64,000 nucleotides of DNA from Thioclava sp. GXIMD2076 (GTDB taxonomy: Bacteria > Pseudomonadota > Alphaproteobacteria > Rhodobacterales > Rhodobacteraceae): positions 434,001 through 498,000 of the forward strand of contig NZ_CP149934.1 in assembly GCF_037949795.1 (NCBI RefSeq). The letters run 5' to 3'. Each line of letters opens with the position of its first letter. Within the stretch, counting starts at the first letter, position 1. Shown here piece by piece: positions 8,820-18,173 of the stretch. Under the pieces are notes generated by a model, which worked only from the letters and a program-made list of their open reading frames with translations, did not search any database and was not told the origin of the DNA. A program made the translations under genes and the position numbers.

Positions 8820-9658
8820 CACGCTCTCCTTTTGGCAAGGCGCGGGTTGAGGGCGTCGTTGAGGCCCTCGCCGATCAAGTTGAAGGCAAGAACCGTCAGC
8901 AGGATTGCCACTCCGGGGAAGAAGCTGATCCACCAAGCCTGATTGAGCACGGTCCGCCCCGCGCCGATGATATAGCCCCAGCTCATGATATTCGGATCTC
9001 CCAAGCCCATGAAATCCAGAGCGCTTTCCGTCAGGATCGCGGTGGCCACCATCATCGAGGCCAGCACGATTACCGGAGAGATGGTGTTGGGCAGAATCTG
9101 GCGGCGGATGATGGTCAGACCCGACTGGCCCGAAAGCTGCGCGGCCTCGATAAACTCCCGGTGGCGCAGCGCCATGACCTCGCCGCGCAAGAGACGCGCC
9201 ACGGGCGGCCAGCTGACAAGGGCGATGGCGGTGATGATCGACCAGATCGAGGGCTCGAAGATCGCCACAAGCACAACGGCAAAGGCGAAGGACGGGATCA
9301 CTTGGAAGAACTCGGTGATACGCGAGAGGACATCATCCACCCAGCCGCCGAAATAGCCTGCCAGCGCCCCGATCGGGATGCCGATGGCGAGGCTAACTAC
9401 CGTCGAGATCACGCCCACGAGGAGCGACACATAGGCCCCATGGGCCAGCCCTGCGGCGATATCGCGGCCCAGAGTATCGGTGCCCAGAGGCGTCATCTGG
9501 TCCTGGAACGGCGCCACGAAGGGCATGTTGACCATATCCCAGGGCGAGGTCGGAAAGAGGAAGGGCGCAAGGATCGAGCCCAGCAGCACCACGGCCAGAA
9601 TGACGAGCCCCACAACCGCGCCGCGATTGCTTGCATAGGCTTTCCAGAAATCTTTCAT
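8819..9658 (-). CDS. ABC transporter permease, DppC type
   Basis: Inner-membrane permease of 279 residues. An N-terminal segment VVGLVILAVVLLGSILAPFLF is followed by the FQDQMTPLGTDTLGRDIAAGL motif typical of DppC (the LGTDxxGRD signature), further membrane helices, and the EAA-type loop before RRQILPNTISPVIV. It closes with GEGLNDALNPRL. The start is at 9658 (MKDFWKAYASNRG). It follows the DppB-like gene by 11 bases and overlaps the fused ATPase by one base, so all transporter subunits are coupled. Confidence 0.92.
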   Translation of the reverse strand: MKDFWKAYASNRGAVVGLVILAVVLLGSILAPFLFPTSPWDMVNMPFVAPFQDQMTPLGTDTLGRDIAAGLAHGAYVSLLVGVISTVVSLAIGIPIGALAGYFGGWVDDVLSRITEFFQVIPSFAFAVVLVAIFEPSIWSIITAIALVSWPPVARLLRGEVMALRHREFIEAAQLSGQSGLTIIRRQILPNTISPVIVLASMMVATAILTESALDFMGLGDPNIMSWGYIIGAGRTVLNQAWWISFFPGVAILLTVLAFNLIGEGLNDALNPRLAKRRA

Positions 9659-9669
9659 CGCATGCTCCT

Positions 9670-10638
9670 TCAGGCCAGCCGGATACGCGGATCGACCACG
9701 CGGTAGACGAGATCGGTGAAGAGGTTGAACAGCAGCACCAGCGCCGCCGAGACGGTGAACACGCCCAGAAGCAGGTTGTAATCGCGGCTCTGGAGCGCCT
9801 CGAACATCAGCCGCCCGATGCCGGGCCAGGCAAAGACCGTCTCGATCAGCACGGCGCCACCGACCAACTGGCCCGCATGCAGACCCGCGAGTGTCACCAC
9901 CGGCAGGATCGCGTTGCGCAGCACATGGCGGCGCTGGATCACCGAGGACTTCAGCCCCTTGGCGCGGGCGGTTTTCACGAAATCGAGCCGGTTGACCTCG
10001 AGCATCGAGGCGCGGGTGATACGCACATAGGTCGCCATGAAGAACAGCCCCAGCGTCACCGCAGGCAGCACGAGGTGTTGGGCGATATCCCATGCGCGGG
10101 CGAGACCCGTGTAGCTTGATGCCGCCGTCTCGTAACCGAAGGCCGGAAACCAGCCGAAATTAACAGAGAAAAGCAGCACCGCCATCAGCGCCATCCAGAA
10201 GAGCGGCGTGGCATAGAACAAAAGCGCGACGGTGGAGATGATGCTGTCGGACCAGCGACCCTGACGGGCTGCGGCCACCACACCTGCCAACACACCGAAG
10301 GCCAGCGAAATGACGAAGGCCGAGATCGACAGGATCAGCGTGGCCGGCAGCCGATCGAGGATCAGCGAGGCAACGCTCGCCTGCTGGCGGTAGGAATAGC
10401 CCAGATCGCCTTGCGCGAAATGCGCCAGATAGGTCCAGAGCTGCACATAGAACGGCTGGTCCAGCCCGAACTGGCGGCGCAGATCCTCGATGAATTGCGG
10501 GTCGGCGTCACCGGCCTCGCCCGCCATCACCAGCGCGGGATCGCCGGGGGCCATATGGATCAGACAGAAATTCAGGACGGTAATGGCGAAGAGGATGATC
10601 ACGATCTTCACCACGCGCCCGATCAGGAAACGTAGCAT
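9670..10638 (-). CDS. ABC transporter permease, DppB type
   Basis: Inner-membrane permease of 322 residues. It begins MLRFLIGRVVKIVIILFAIT, the standard DppB first helix. It contains the family motif FCLIHMAPGDPA near residues 25-36, several membrane segments, and the EAA loop TARAKGLKSSVIQRRHVLRN. It ends VVDPRIRLA, also typical. No clear Shine-Dalgarno stands before the ATG, unlike its neighbours. It sits 60 bases after the binding-protein gene, and that spacer holds a strong hairpin (10669-10691). Confidence 0.92.
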   Translation of the reverse strand: MLRFLIGRVVKIVIILFAITVLNFCLIHMAPGDPALVMAGEAGDADPQFIEDLRRQFGLDQPFYVQLWTYLAHFAQGDLGYSYRQQASVASLILDRLPATLILSISAFVISLAFGVLAGVVAAARQGRWSDSIISTVALLFYATPLFWMALMAVLLFSVNFGWFPAFGYETAASSYTGLARAWDIAQHLVLPAVTLGLFFMATYVRITRASMLEVNRLDFVKTARAKGLKSSVIQRRHVLRNAILPVVTLAGLHAGQLVGGAVLIETVFAWPGIGRLMFEALQSRDYNLLLGVFTVSAALVLLFNLFTDLVYRVVDPRIRLA

Positions 10639-10668
10639 GAGAGGGAGGCTCGTTTTGGTCGGGGGAGG

Positions 10669-10691
10669 TCCGGGCGCGCGCGGCGCCCGGA
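10669..10691 (-). other. GC-rich hairpin between binding protein and permease genes
   Basis: Perfect 9-bp stem (TCCGGGCGC at 10669-10677, GCGCCCGGA at 10683-10691) with a 5-nt loop, starting 7 bases after the stop of the binding-protein gene as transcribed. It has no U-tract, so it more likely stabilises the upstream mRNA or attenuates read-through than fully terminates. Such hairpins commonly let binding proteins be made in excess over permeases. Confidence 0.65.
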
Positions 10692-10698
10692 AAATGCG

Positions 10699-12267
10699 TT
10701 ACTTCTCGATCCAGGTATCGCCCAGCGAATTGCCGATACCGAGGCCGGTATTCACCAGATCATGGACCTTGCAATCATAAAGCGTGGGGAAGCTGAGCTC
10801 CTGCAGCCATGCCACCGGCACATCTTCCTGCAGCTTGGTCTGGATCTTGGTGTAAAGCGCCTGACGCTCGTCGTCACTTGCCGCGACCGCCGCCTCATCG
10901 AACCATTTGTCGATATCGGCATTGGAATAGCCCTCGACATTGGCAAAGGGATTGCCCTTTGTGATCTGGCTCGTGATGTAGTTACGCGCAACCCCCAGAG
11001 CCGGATCGCCATTCTCGTAGAGATAGGTAAAGGCGATATCGTAATCCCATTGCGAGGTCTTCTGGTTCCAGCCCGCCACATCGGTGGATTCGATCTCGAC
11101 CGGAATACCGACCGCCGAGAGGTTCTGTTTCACCACCTCGGCCCAGCGTTGCCACGTCTCACCGTAAGGCAGCGGCAACAGGCGCAGCGGCTTGCCGTCA
11201 TAGCCGATCTCCTTCAGGAGCTCTTTGGCCTTTTTCGGATCGTAGTCATATTGCGGATCGACCTTGTCATAGAAGGGGATCGTCGAGGTGATCGGGCCGC
11301 TGGCCACCTTGCCATAGCCGTTCCAGACGACTTTCTGCATCAGGGGGCGGTTGAGCGCATACATGACCGCCTGACGGAACTTCACGTTATCCATCGGCGC
11401 GGTTCGATTATTGAGCCACAGGAAGGACATGGGCGCGTTATATTCCCACCCCTTCTCGGTGGTGCACACGCCCTCTTCCTTGGCCAGACGCGGAATGTCG
11501 AAGTTTTCCACCGAGCCCCCCGGCAGGACCGAAACGGTGCGGGTCTCGAAGGCCGTCGCACGCGAGGCGGCATCGGGGACAACGTGATAGACGACCTCAT
11601 CCAGATGCGGCTTGCCCGCCGCCCAGTAATCGGGGTTTTTCACCAGATCGATATAGGCGCCCTTTTTCCATTCCTTCAGCTCGAACGGACCGGTGCCCAC
11701 GGGGTTGTCGTTATTGGGGTTCTTGGCGAAATCGGTGCCCTCGTAGAGATGGGCAGGGATCATCGGCGCCAGCGTATAGGCGAAGGACCGTATGAACGGA
11801 CCATAGGGCGCATTCAGCTTGAAGACCACCGTATGGTCATCGGGAGCATCGATAGTCTCGACATGGCGCATGACCTCGCGCCATTTCGGGTTGGTCTCGG
11901 GGAGAAGCTTGGTGAAGGTGAACATCGCGTCCTTCGACGAGAAGGGTTCGCCATCCGAGAATTTCACGCCCTGACGCAGATGGAACGTATAGGTCAACGC
12001 GTCATCGGAGACCTCCCAGCTCTCGGCCAGAGAGGGCATCGGCTCGAGTTTGTCATTATAACGCAAGAGGCCTTCATAGATCGAACCCGCCACCAGAAGG
12101 CTCGGACCATTGGTAGTAATGCCGATAAAGAGGCTGGGCGGTTCGGGCTGCACGACCAGATCGAGACGTCCACCCTCGACGGGGGTATCCTGCGCGGTAG
12201 CAACACCGGCGCTCAGGCAAAGCAATAGCGCCAACGCTCCTCGGCGGAGCGCAGTAGAATAAATCAT
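10699..12267 (-). CDS. ABC transporter periplasmic peptide-type binding protein (SBP family 5)
   Basis: Secreted solute-binding protein of 522 residues. A Sec signal peptide (MIYSTALRRGALALLLCLSAG) ends at about ATAQ. The mature part shows family-5 landmarks: LVVQPEPPSLF near the N terminus, YEGLLRYNDKLEPMPSLAESWEVSDDALTY, FHLRQGVKFSDGEP, and NNDNPVGTGPFELKEW. The start at 12267 follows AGGAAGG. It captures the substrate and hands it to the DppB/C-like permeases. The ligand is unknown. Adjacent amidase, aminotransferases and M20 amidohydrolase point to a peptide, amide or polyamine-like compound. Confidence 0.92.
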   Translation of the reverse strand: MIYSTALRRGALALLLCLSAGVATAQDTPVEGGRLDLVVQPEPPSLFIGITTNGPSLLVAGSIYEGLLRYNDKLEPMPSLAESWEVSDDALTYTFHLRQGVKFSDGEPFSSKDAMFTFTKLLPETNPKWREVMRHVETIDAPDDHTVVFKLNAPYGPFIRSFAYTLAPMIPAHLYEGTDFAKNPNNDNPVGTGPFELKEWKKGAYIDLVKNPDYWAAGKPHLDEVVYHVVPDAASRATAFETRTVSVLPGGSVENFDIPRLAKEEGVCTTEKGWEYNAPMSFLWLNNRTAPMDNVKFRQAVMYALNRPLMQKVVWNGYGKVASGPITSTIPFYDKVDPQYDYDPKKAKELLKEIGYDGKPLRLLPLPYGETWQRWAEVVKQNLSAVGIPVEIESTDVAGWNQKTSQWDYDIAFTYLYENGDPALGVARNYITSQITKGNPFANVEGYSNADIDKWFDEAAVAASDDERQALYTKIQTKLQEDVPVAWLQELSFPTLYDCKVHDLVNTGLGIGNSLGDTWIEK

Positions 12268-12500
12268 GGTTTGGACCTTCCTGTTGATATGGCCGTGTGG
12301 TCCGGCCTTAAATAGGGGCGGCACATACGCACCTGTCCCCGAGGGTCATTCCCGAATTGCTGTCAGGGCGATGGGCGTCACCCTGGAAGAAAGCTTGCGA
12401 TGGCCCATCCGCGTTGTCGAATTATATCGGGCGATCCGTCCCATTAGTCTGCGCTATGGGGGATCGGATGCGGTTATGGGCCGGTCGTAAAAGGCCCCGA
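12268..12500. promoter_or_regulatory. Intergenic region upstream of the dipeptide-type ABC operon
   Basis: 233 bases between the 3' end of the LysR gene and the binding-protein start, both on the minus strand. It must hold the promoter of the transporter operon, since the long transporter-enzyme block starts here. I see no convincing operator palindrome, hairpin or -35/-10 pair. Confidence 0.4.
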
Positions 12501-13460
12501 TCACAGGACGGAACGGCCATAGACACGATCCTCGGGAGGACGGGTCTCGACCTGTTCGGTGAAGATGCGGTGCAATTCCTCGGCGATGCGTGAACGCAGC
12601 GGGGCTGGCTGTGTTACAAAATAGACCCCCGCCTGCGGGGTGCTTTCATAGGGCGGCAGCCGCCAGAGCCTGCCTGCCGCGCAGTCGCGCTCGACCACAT
12701 GCACGGGCAACGGGCCGATACCGAAGCCCGCAATCACCATGCGCTTGATCTCCTCGAGATTATGCGAGCGCCCTACCAGATCGAGGTTGAGCCCGCAGCG
12801 CTGGCGCAGCGCCGTCAGTTCGTGGAGCGCACGGTTGCTGCTTTCGGCAAGATAGCCCACCGAGGAAAACCCCTCGAGATCGCTGACCGACAGGCCCTCG
12901 CGCCCGAAAAGCGGATGGGTCGGACCGCAATAGAGCCCGAAATGTTCCTGAAAGAGCAATGTATAATCGAGCTGCATATTATTACTATCACCCACGACAC
13001 AAACGCCCATATCAGCGCGTTTGGCCGCGACCATGGCCAGCCCCTCGCGCGAGGCCTCGACCTGAAGCGTCAGCCGCACTTGAGGGTGGCGCTGATGGAA
13101 GGTTGCCAGGGCTGCATCGAAATCGGGGCTTTCCACATGCGAGGCCAGAACGATGGTCGCGTCTCCACTCAGCACTTTCTCGGCCTCGCCCAGAGAGGCA
13201 GGCAGCCGCGAGACGGTGGCTGTGATCTCGAGCGCCTCGCCCAATAGCGCACGGCCGGCCTCGGTCAGCTCGAACATGGTCGAGGACCGCTCGATCAGCC
13301 GGTAGCCCACCTGTTCCTCGAGCCGCTTGAGGCTGCCCGAGACGGCGGGCTGGGTCAGGCACAGCCGCTGCGCGGCATCGGTAATCGAACTGGATTGCGC
13401 GATGGTGACGAAACTGCGCAGCAGGTTCCAGTCGAGATGCGAAAAGCCGATATCTTTCAT
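12501..13460 (-). CDS. LysR-family transcriptional regulator
   Basis: DNA-binding regulator of 319 residues. The N-terminal winged HTH reads WNLLRSFVTIAQSSSITDAAQRL then LTQPAVSGSLKRLEEQVGYRL, the LysR consensus. A LysR-substrate co-inducer domain follows from about residue 90. The start at 13460 (MKDIGFSHLDW) has AAGGGGA upstream. It is encoded on the same strand and just before the transporter/amidase/aminotransferase block, and after the M20 hydrolase gene, so it is the likely regulator of that nitrogen-compound scavenging region. It may be transcribed together with the hydrolase (176-bp gap). The inducer is unknown. Confidence 0.9.
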   Translation of the reverse strand: MKDIGFSHLDWNLLRSFVTIAQSSSITDAAQRLCLTQPAVSGSLKRLEEQVGYRLIERSSTMFELTEAGRALLGEALEITATVSRLPASLGEAEKVLSGDATIVLASHVESPDFDAALATFHQRHPQVRLTLQVEASREGLAMVAAKRADMGVCVVGDSNNMQLDYTLLFQEHFGLYCGPTHPLFGREGLSVSDLEGFSSVGYLAESSNRALHELTALRQRCGLNLDLVGRSHNLEEIKRMVIAGFGIGPLPVHVVERDCAAGRLWRLPPYESTPQAGVYFVTQPAPLRSRIAEELHRIFTEQVETRPPEDRVYGRSVL

Positions 13461-13636
13461 CCGGAAAATCCCCTTCTGCTCCGGCGCGGTAGCACCAGAG
13501 CCTGCAATATGCTCAAGGGCGCCAAAGAGCGGCACTCCGGTCAAGGGGATCCTGTATACAACCCGAGGGCAATCAGCGCCGAAAACGGATCTGCTTAACG
13601 AAGAGGCAGCGCTCGGGGCTGACTGCGCTTAATCCA

Positions 13637-14884
13637 TCACTCGGACTCAGCCGCCTCCTGCACCAGATCCAGCAGGATATCCGCCCCCTTCGCCGCCTGA
13701 TCGGGGCTGCACCATTCGGCCTCGCTATGCGAGATCCCGCCCCTGCAGGGCACAAAGACCAGCGCGGTCGGGCAAAGCGCGCAGAAACTCAGCGCATCAT
13801 GGGCGGTCAGTGTGGGCATCCGGGTGGCGGCATATCCGCGGGTCGCGGCGGCGGCCAGCCCCTTGCCGATCAGAGCCTCGTCAAAGAGGCAGGGCTCGCG
13901 GTAATGGCGGTGATCCAGTTCGATCACCAGCCCCGTCTCGGTCGCGATCCCGGCGCAGGCGGCCTCGATCCGCGCAACGGTTGCCTCGCGGATTGCCGGA
14001 TCAAACCCCACGATCGCCCATGACAGCTTGCTCAGATGCGGGATATTCACACGGTTATTGGGCCAGTTCTCGATAACCGAGGCGCTGACCATCCCATGAG
14101 GTTCGATACTGGCACCGATCGCATCAATCGCCAGCACCAGCTTCGCTGCCGCGGTCAGCGCATTACGCCGTTTGGACATGGCTAGCGTCTGGGTATGGCC
14201 GTTCTCGCCACGGATCGTGGCATAGCCCGAGCACATGGCCGAGGAGCGCGTGACCATCGCGATGTCGAGGCCCGCCTCTTCCAGCTCCGGCCCCTGCTCG
14301 ATATGCAGCTCGAAATAGCTGTGCGGCACAGCGCCCGGCACGGGGGTCGTGCCTGCCGCGCCGATCCGTGCCAGTTCGCCCTCAACGCTCGCACCCGTCG
14401 GATCGGTCCGCGAGAGCGCCTGCGTCAGATCCAGCGCGCCGGTATAGACCGCCGATCCCATCACGCCCGGCTGGAACCGCGCGCCTTCCTCATTGGTCCA
14501 GTTCACCACCTCGATCGGGCGGGCCGTGACAGTCCCTGCCGCATCGAGCGCACGACACACCGCAAGCCCCGCAAGCACCCCCAGAGGCCCGTCGAACTTC
14601 CCCCCCGGAAGCTGGGTGTCGAGATGGCTGCCAATCACGACAGGGGCCGCCTGCGGATTGCGCCCCTCGCGGCGGGCAAACATATTGCCGATCCGGTCCA
14701 CACGCAGCGCGAGCCCCGCCTCCCTTGCCCAATGGGCAAAGAGTGCGCGCCCCTCGCGGTCAGCCGAGCTGAGCGCACCGCGCATCGAGCCACCCGCCGC
14801 TGTGCCACCGATGGCACCCAAGGTCATCAGATCCGCCCAGAGGCGCTCCTTGTCGATCCCGCCTAGCTGTGTCCTGCCATCCAT
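13637..14884 (-). CDS. M20-family amidohydrolase (allantoate/N-carbamoyl-amino acid hydrolase type)
   Basis: Metal-dependent amidase of 415 residues in the hydantoinase/carbamoylase branch of peptidase family M20. It shows IGSHLDTQLPGGKFDGPLG (metal-binding H and D), the NWTNEEGARFQPGVMGS motif typical of N-carbamoyl-L-amino acid hydrolases and allantoate amidohydrolases, ELHIEQGPELEEAG, and a late HDALSFCALCPTALVFVPC in the usual metal-ligand region. It cleaves an N-carbamoyl or ureido group in the cytosol. The neighbours (LysR regulator, amidase, aminotransferases, ABC importer) support a role in releasing nitrogen from a modified amino acid. The substrate cannot be assigned from sequence alone. 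Confidence 0.88.
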   Translation of the reverse strand: MDGRTQLGGIDKERLWADLMTLGAIGGTAAGGSMRGALSSADREGRALFAHWAREAGLALRVDRIGNMFARREGRNPQAAPVVIGSHLDTQLPGGKFDGPLGVLAGLAVCRALDAAGTVTARPIEVVNWTNEEGARFQPGVMGSAVYTGALDLTQALSRTDPTGASVEGELARIGAAGTTPVPGAVPHSYFELHIEQGPELEEAGLDIAMVTRSSAMCSGYATIRGENGHTQTLAMSKRRNALTAAAKLVLAIDAIGASIEPHGMVSASVIENWPNNRVNIPHLSKLSWAIVGFDPAIREATVARIEAACAGIATETGLVIELDHRHYREPCLFDEALIGKGLAAAATRGYAATRMPTLTAHDALSFCALCPTALVFVPCRGGISHSEAEWCSPDQAAKGADILLDLVQEAAESE

Positions 14885-15002
14885 ATCCGCGCCTTTCCGC
14901 TAGCTTTCGCCAAAGGGAAACACGGAATGCGGCACAGCGCCAATCAGGACGCGCGATAGGGGCCATCGGCCAGATCTATGCGAAGGCCGGAGCACCAATG
15001 AG

Positions 15003-15031
15003 AAAGGCGCGGAGACATGCTCCGCGCCTTT
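15003..15031 (-). terminator. Terminator of the GMC dehydrogenase operon
   Basis: A perfect 12-bp inverted repeat (AAAGGCGCGGAG / CTCCGCGCCTTT) with a 5-nt loop lies 22 bases beyond the stop of the cytochrome gene as transcribed on the minus strand. The stem ends in TTT followed by CTC. This is a good intrinsic terminator for the operon that ends at 15053. Confidence 0.8.
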
Positions 15032-15052
15032 CAACGTTCTGGTGCTGGTCGC

Positions 15053-16366
15053 TTAGTTGGCGCGACGCGGCTGGGCGGCATCCAGCTCCTTGCGCATCTC
15101 GGTCACCTGATCGACCGAGACGGGCTTGGCGCCATTGCCCCAGCTATTGCGGACATAGTTCAGGATATCCGCGATCTGCTGGTCGTTGAACTTCCACGCG
15201 AAGGAGGGCATGCCCGCCGCTGTCTGACGATACTGGGTATAGGGCGCGCGGGCCCCCACCAGCATCGCGTGGATCATGCTGGCCGCATCATCCGACTGGA
15301 AGCCGGTATTGCTTGCAAAGGCGGGGATCATCCCGTCGATGCCTTCACCGTCAAGACCATGGCAGGCCGAGCAGTTGACTTCATATGTGTCGGCCAACGC
15401 GGATTTGGCATCGCCCAGATCCATCGGTTCGGCGGCTTTGTTGGTCGAGGCCGGAACCGATTTCAGATAGGTGGCCATCGCCATCGCATCATCTTCGGTC
15501 ATGTATTGCAGCGAATGCTCGACCGCTTCGGCCATCGGACCACCGGCAGCCCCGAGGCTGTTGATGCCCGTGCGCAGATATTCGGCGATCTCCTCGGGCG
15601 AATGCTGCCCAAGGCCGACCGCGTCATTCGAGGTCAGATCGGCTGCATGGTAGCCTTCCAGCGGCGCACCCCAGAGATACTCGTCCGATTTCTCGGCGCT
15701 CAGGAGGTTACGCGGGCTGTGGCAGGCCGAGCAGTGGCCGGGGCCATCCACAAGGTATTTGCCGCGGTTCCATGCCTCGTCCTTGGACGTATCCGGCTCG
15801 AAGCCGTTATTGTCGAAGAACAGCATATCCCAGCCAGCCATCGCTAGGCGGATATTGAACGGGAAGCTCATACCGCCATTCTCGTCGATATCATTCTTCA
15901 CCGGCTTGATCGTGGACATATAGGCCCAGAGATCATGCATGTCCGCATCGCTCAGCTTGGCATAGGCGGTATAGGGCATGGCCGGATAGAGGAGACCGTG
16001 CGAGCCGATGCCCTGACGGACGGCGTTGAAGAAATCCCGCTCGGTCATCTTGCCGATACCGGTATCGGCATCGGGGGTGATGTTCGAGGAGACGAGCGTG
16101 CCGAAGGGCGTCTCGATCTTGTAGCCACCGGCGAAATCGCCCTGGCCTTTGGTGTGGCAGGCCGCGCAATCGCCCATACGCATGACATACTCACCACGCG
16201 TGATGGCGTCTTTGTCATCCGAATGGAAATCGGCCAGTGCCACTTTGTCATCCGCCACCGAGGAGCGCTGCGTGTTGAGCGTATTATACGCCCAACCGCC
16301 TGCAACTACCGCGCCGACCACGACGATCGCGCCAATCGTGACGCCAATTTTCTTGCATTTCGACAT
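15053..16366 (-). CDS. Triheme cytochrome c subunit of membrane-bound alcohol/gluconate-type dehydrogenase
   Basis: Periplasmic-facing cytochrome of 437 residues with one N-terminal membrane anchor (IGVTIGAIVVVGAVVAGGWAY). It has three CxxCH heme c sites: CAACH near residue 71, CSACH near 215 and CSACH near 343. Met ligands are likely in the following segments. This is the classic electron-transfer subunit of gluconate 2-, sorbitol, 2-ketogluconate or alcohol dehydrogenases, passing electrons to ubiquinone. It starts 3 bases after the stop of the flavoprotein gene and ends the operon. The sugar or alcohol substrate is not evident. Confidence 0.9.
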   Translation of the reverse strand: MSKCKKIGVTIGAIVVVGAVVAGGWAYNTLNTQRSSVADDKVALADFHSDDKDAITRGEYVMRMGDCAACHTKGQGDFAGGYKIETPFGTLVSSNITPDADTGIGKMTERDFFNAVRQGIGSHGLLYPAMPYTAYAKLSDADMHDLWAYMSTIKPVKNDIDENGGMSFPFNIRLAMAGWDMLFFDNNGFEPDTSKDEAWNRGKYLVDGPGHCSACHSPRNLLSAEKSDEYLWGAPLEGYHAADLTSNDAVGLGQHSPEEIAEYLRTGINSLGAAGGPMAEAVEHSLQYMTEDDAMAMATYLKSVPASTNKAAEPMDLGDAKSALADTYEVNCSACHGLDGEGIDGMIPAFASNTGFQSDDAASMIHAMLVGARAPYTQYRQTAAGMPSFAWKFNDQQIADILNYVRNSWGNGAKPVSVDQVTEMRKELDAAQPRRAN

Positions 16367-16369
16367 GGA

Positions 16370-18154
16370 TCAGCCCTCCACCAGCGGTGCGGGATTGTTG
16401 ACATATTTCTCGTGGATTGCCTGTGCGGCACGCACGGCAAGTGCACCCACGGTCACGGTCGGGTTGTAGCCGCCATTGTTCGGGAAGGCAGAGGCGCCGA
16501 CGACGAACAGGTTATGGCAGTCCCAGCTTTGCAGATAGGGGTTGAGCGCCGAGGTCGAGCGATCCGCACCCATGACCGCACCACCGATGGTGTGCGAGCT
16601 GTGCTGCTTATAGGGATTCCAGCTTTCGGCCGCCTGGTTATCGGTCGAGATGCCTTCGGCACCCGCCTCGATCATGATCTCCTTGGCCTTTGCGGTCATA
16701 TAGGCAGCCATGTCACGGTCGTTGCGGTTCCAGTCGAAGGTCGTGCGCAGAAGCGGCTGACCATGACGGTCCTTATAGGTCGGATCGAGCGACAGATAGG
16801 CATCGCGGGTCGATTGCGAGGTGCCCTGAACGAAGATGTTGCCCGCTTCCTGATAGTCGCGCGCATAGGCCTCTTTCCACTCCGAACCCCAACGCTTGGA
16901 CCCGGGACGCAGACCGTTCATCTTGGCGATCGGACGCCCGTCGGTCGAATAGCCCATGATGCCCGCACCGCCGATGAAGTTCAGACCGGTATGGTCGAAG
17001 TTATCGCCGTTGAAGTCATCGATCTGCACGCCAAGCGCACCGGCACCGACAAACGGGTTCATTTTCGCGCCCGGGAAGAAGCCCGAGACAGAAGCGCAGG
17101 TCTGGTAGTTGTAGTTACGACCGATGGTGCCCGTCTGGGTCTCGGGGTCGTATTGGGTGCCGACCTGGCTCAGCAGCATCAGGCGGACGTTGTCCATCTG
17201 ATAGGCGGTGAAGACCACGATATCGGCCTCCTGGAAGCCTTCCTCGCCCTCGCGGGTGACGAAGTTCACGCCCTTCAGGGTCTTGCCGTCTTCGTGTTTC
17301 ACACCATGCAGCACTTCGGTCTCGGTCAGAACGGTGAAGTTCGGACGACGCATCAGCACCGGCAGGATACAGGCCTGCGGCGAGGATTTCGAGAAGTTGC
17401 CACAGCCGTGGAAGTCGCAGAAGCCGCAATAGGTGCACGGCCCCATGGTGACGCCCAGCGGGTTCACATAGGCCTGGCTGAGGTTACCGGCGGGAATGGT
17501 GAAGGGATGGTAGCCCATGCCGTTCACGGTCTCGCGGTATTTTGCCATCCATGCGCTGTCTTTCAGCGCAGGCGTCGGATACTCGCGCGAACGCGGACCT
17601 TCGAAGACGTTACCACCCTCGAATTTCTGGCCCTTGATATTGCCAGCCTTGCCCGAGGTGCCCGCGATCCGCTCGAAACGGTCGTAATAGGGTTCCATAT
17701 CCTCATAGGTGACACCCCAGTCCTGCAGGTGCAGGCCCTCGGCGCGCAGGCTTTCCAGCTTGGCCGAACCGTAACGCTCTGCGGTCTGGGTCGCGACCTG
17801 GAAGTCCCACGGCGTGAAGCGCCAGGACATCCCTGCCCAGTGGGTGCCGGCACCGCCGACATTCCATCCGAACTGGTAGGCGTTCCAGTTACGCACCGGA
17901 GCCGCGGTCTGGCCCGAGTTGTTGCGGAAGGTGGTGGTTTCCACGCTCATCGGCTGCAGCATGGAACGGCGGGTATGCCATTTCAGCTCGTCAGGATCGA
18001 CGGCGGGAGGGAAGTCGGTCGAGGTATCGCGCCATGCGCCACGCTCGATGGCAACCACGTTCAGACCTGCGCGGGTGAGCTCTTCGGCCATAACCGAACC
18101 TGCCCAGCCGAGGCCCACGATGACCACATCGGCCTTAGGACGTTCAATCGTCAT
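16370..18154 (-). CDS. GMC-family flavoprotein dehydrogenase subunit (gluconate 2-dehydrogenase type)
   Basis: FAD enzyme of 594 residues. The dinucleotide motif VIVGLGWAGSVMAEEL lies at residues 11-26. FGWNVGGAGTHWAGMSWRF is the GMC FAD-contact region. GPCTYCGFCDFHGCG (about residues 237-251) carries four cysteines as in the Fe-S cluster site of FAD-dependent gluconate/sorbitol dehydrogenases. SSHTIGGAVMGAD and NPTVTVGALAVRAA form the C-terminal catalytic and FAD-closing segments. It oxidises a polyol, aldonate or sugar at the periplasmic face; it has no own signal peptide and is probably carried by the Tat-type gamma subunit. It lies between gamma subunit and cytochrome in one operon. Confidence 0.9.
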   Translation of the reverse strand: MTIERPKADVVIVGLGWAGSVMAEELTRAGLNVVAIERGAWRDTSTDFPPAVDPDELKWHTRRSMLQPMSVETTTFRNNSGQTAAPVRNWNAYQFGWNVGGAGTHWAGMSWRFTPWDFQVATQTAERYGSAKLESLRAEGLHLQDWGVTYEDMEPYYDRFERIAGTSGKAGNIKGQKFEGGNVFEGPRSREYPTPALKDSAWMAKYRETVNGMGYHPFTIPAGNLSQAYVNPLGVTMGPCTYCGFCDFHGCGNFSKSSPQACILPVLMRRPNFTVLTETEVLHGVKHEDGKTLKGVNFVTREGEEGFQEADIVVFTAYQMDNVRLMLLSQVGTQYDPETQTGTIGRNYNYQTCASVSGFFPGAKMNPFVGAGALGVQIDDFNGDNFDHTGLNFIGGAGIMGYSTDGRPIAKMNGLRPGSKRWGSEWKEAYARDYQEAGNIFVQGTSQSTRDAYLSLDPTYKDRHGQPLLRTTFDWNRNDRDMAAYMTAKAKEIMIEAGAEGISTDNQAAESWNPYKQHSSHTIGGAVMGADRSTSALNPYLQSWDCHNLFVVGASAFPNNGGYNPTVTVGALAVRAAQAIHEKYVNNPAPLVEG

Positions 18155-18173
18155 AATAGTATACCTTCCGAGA

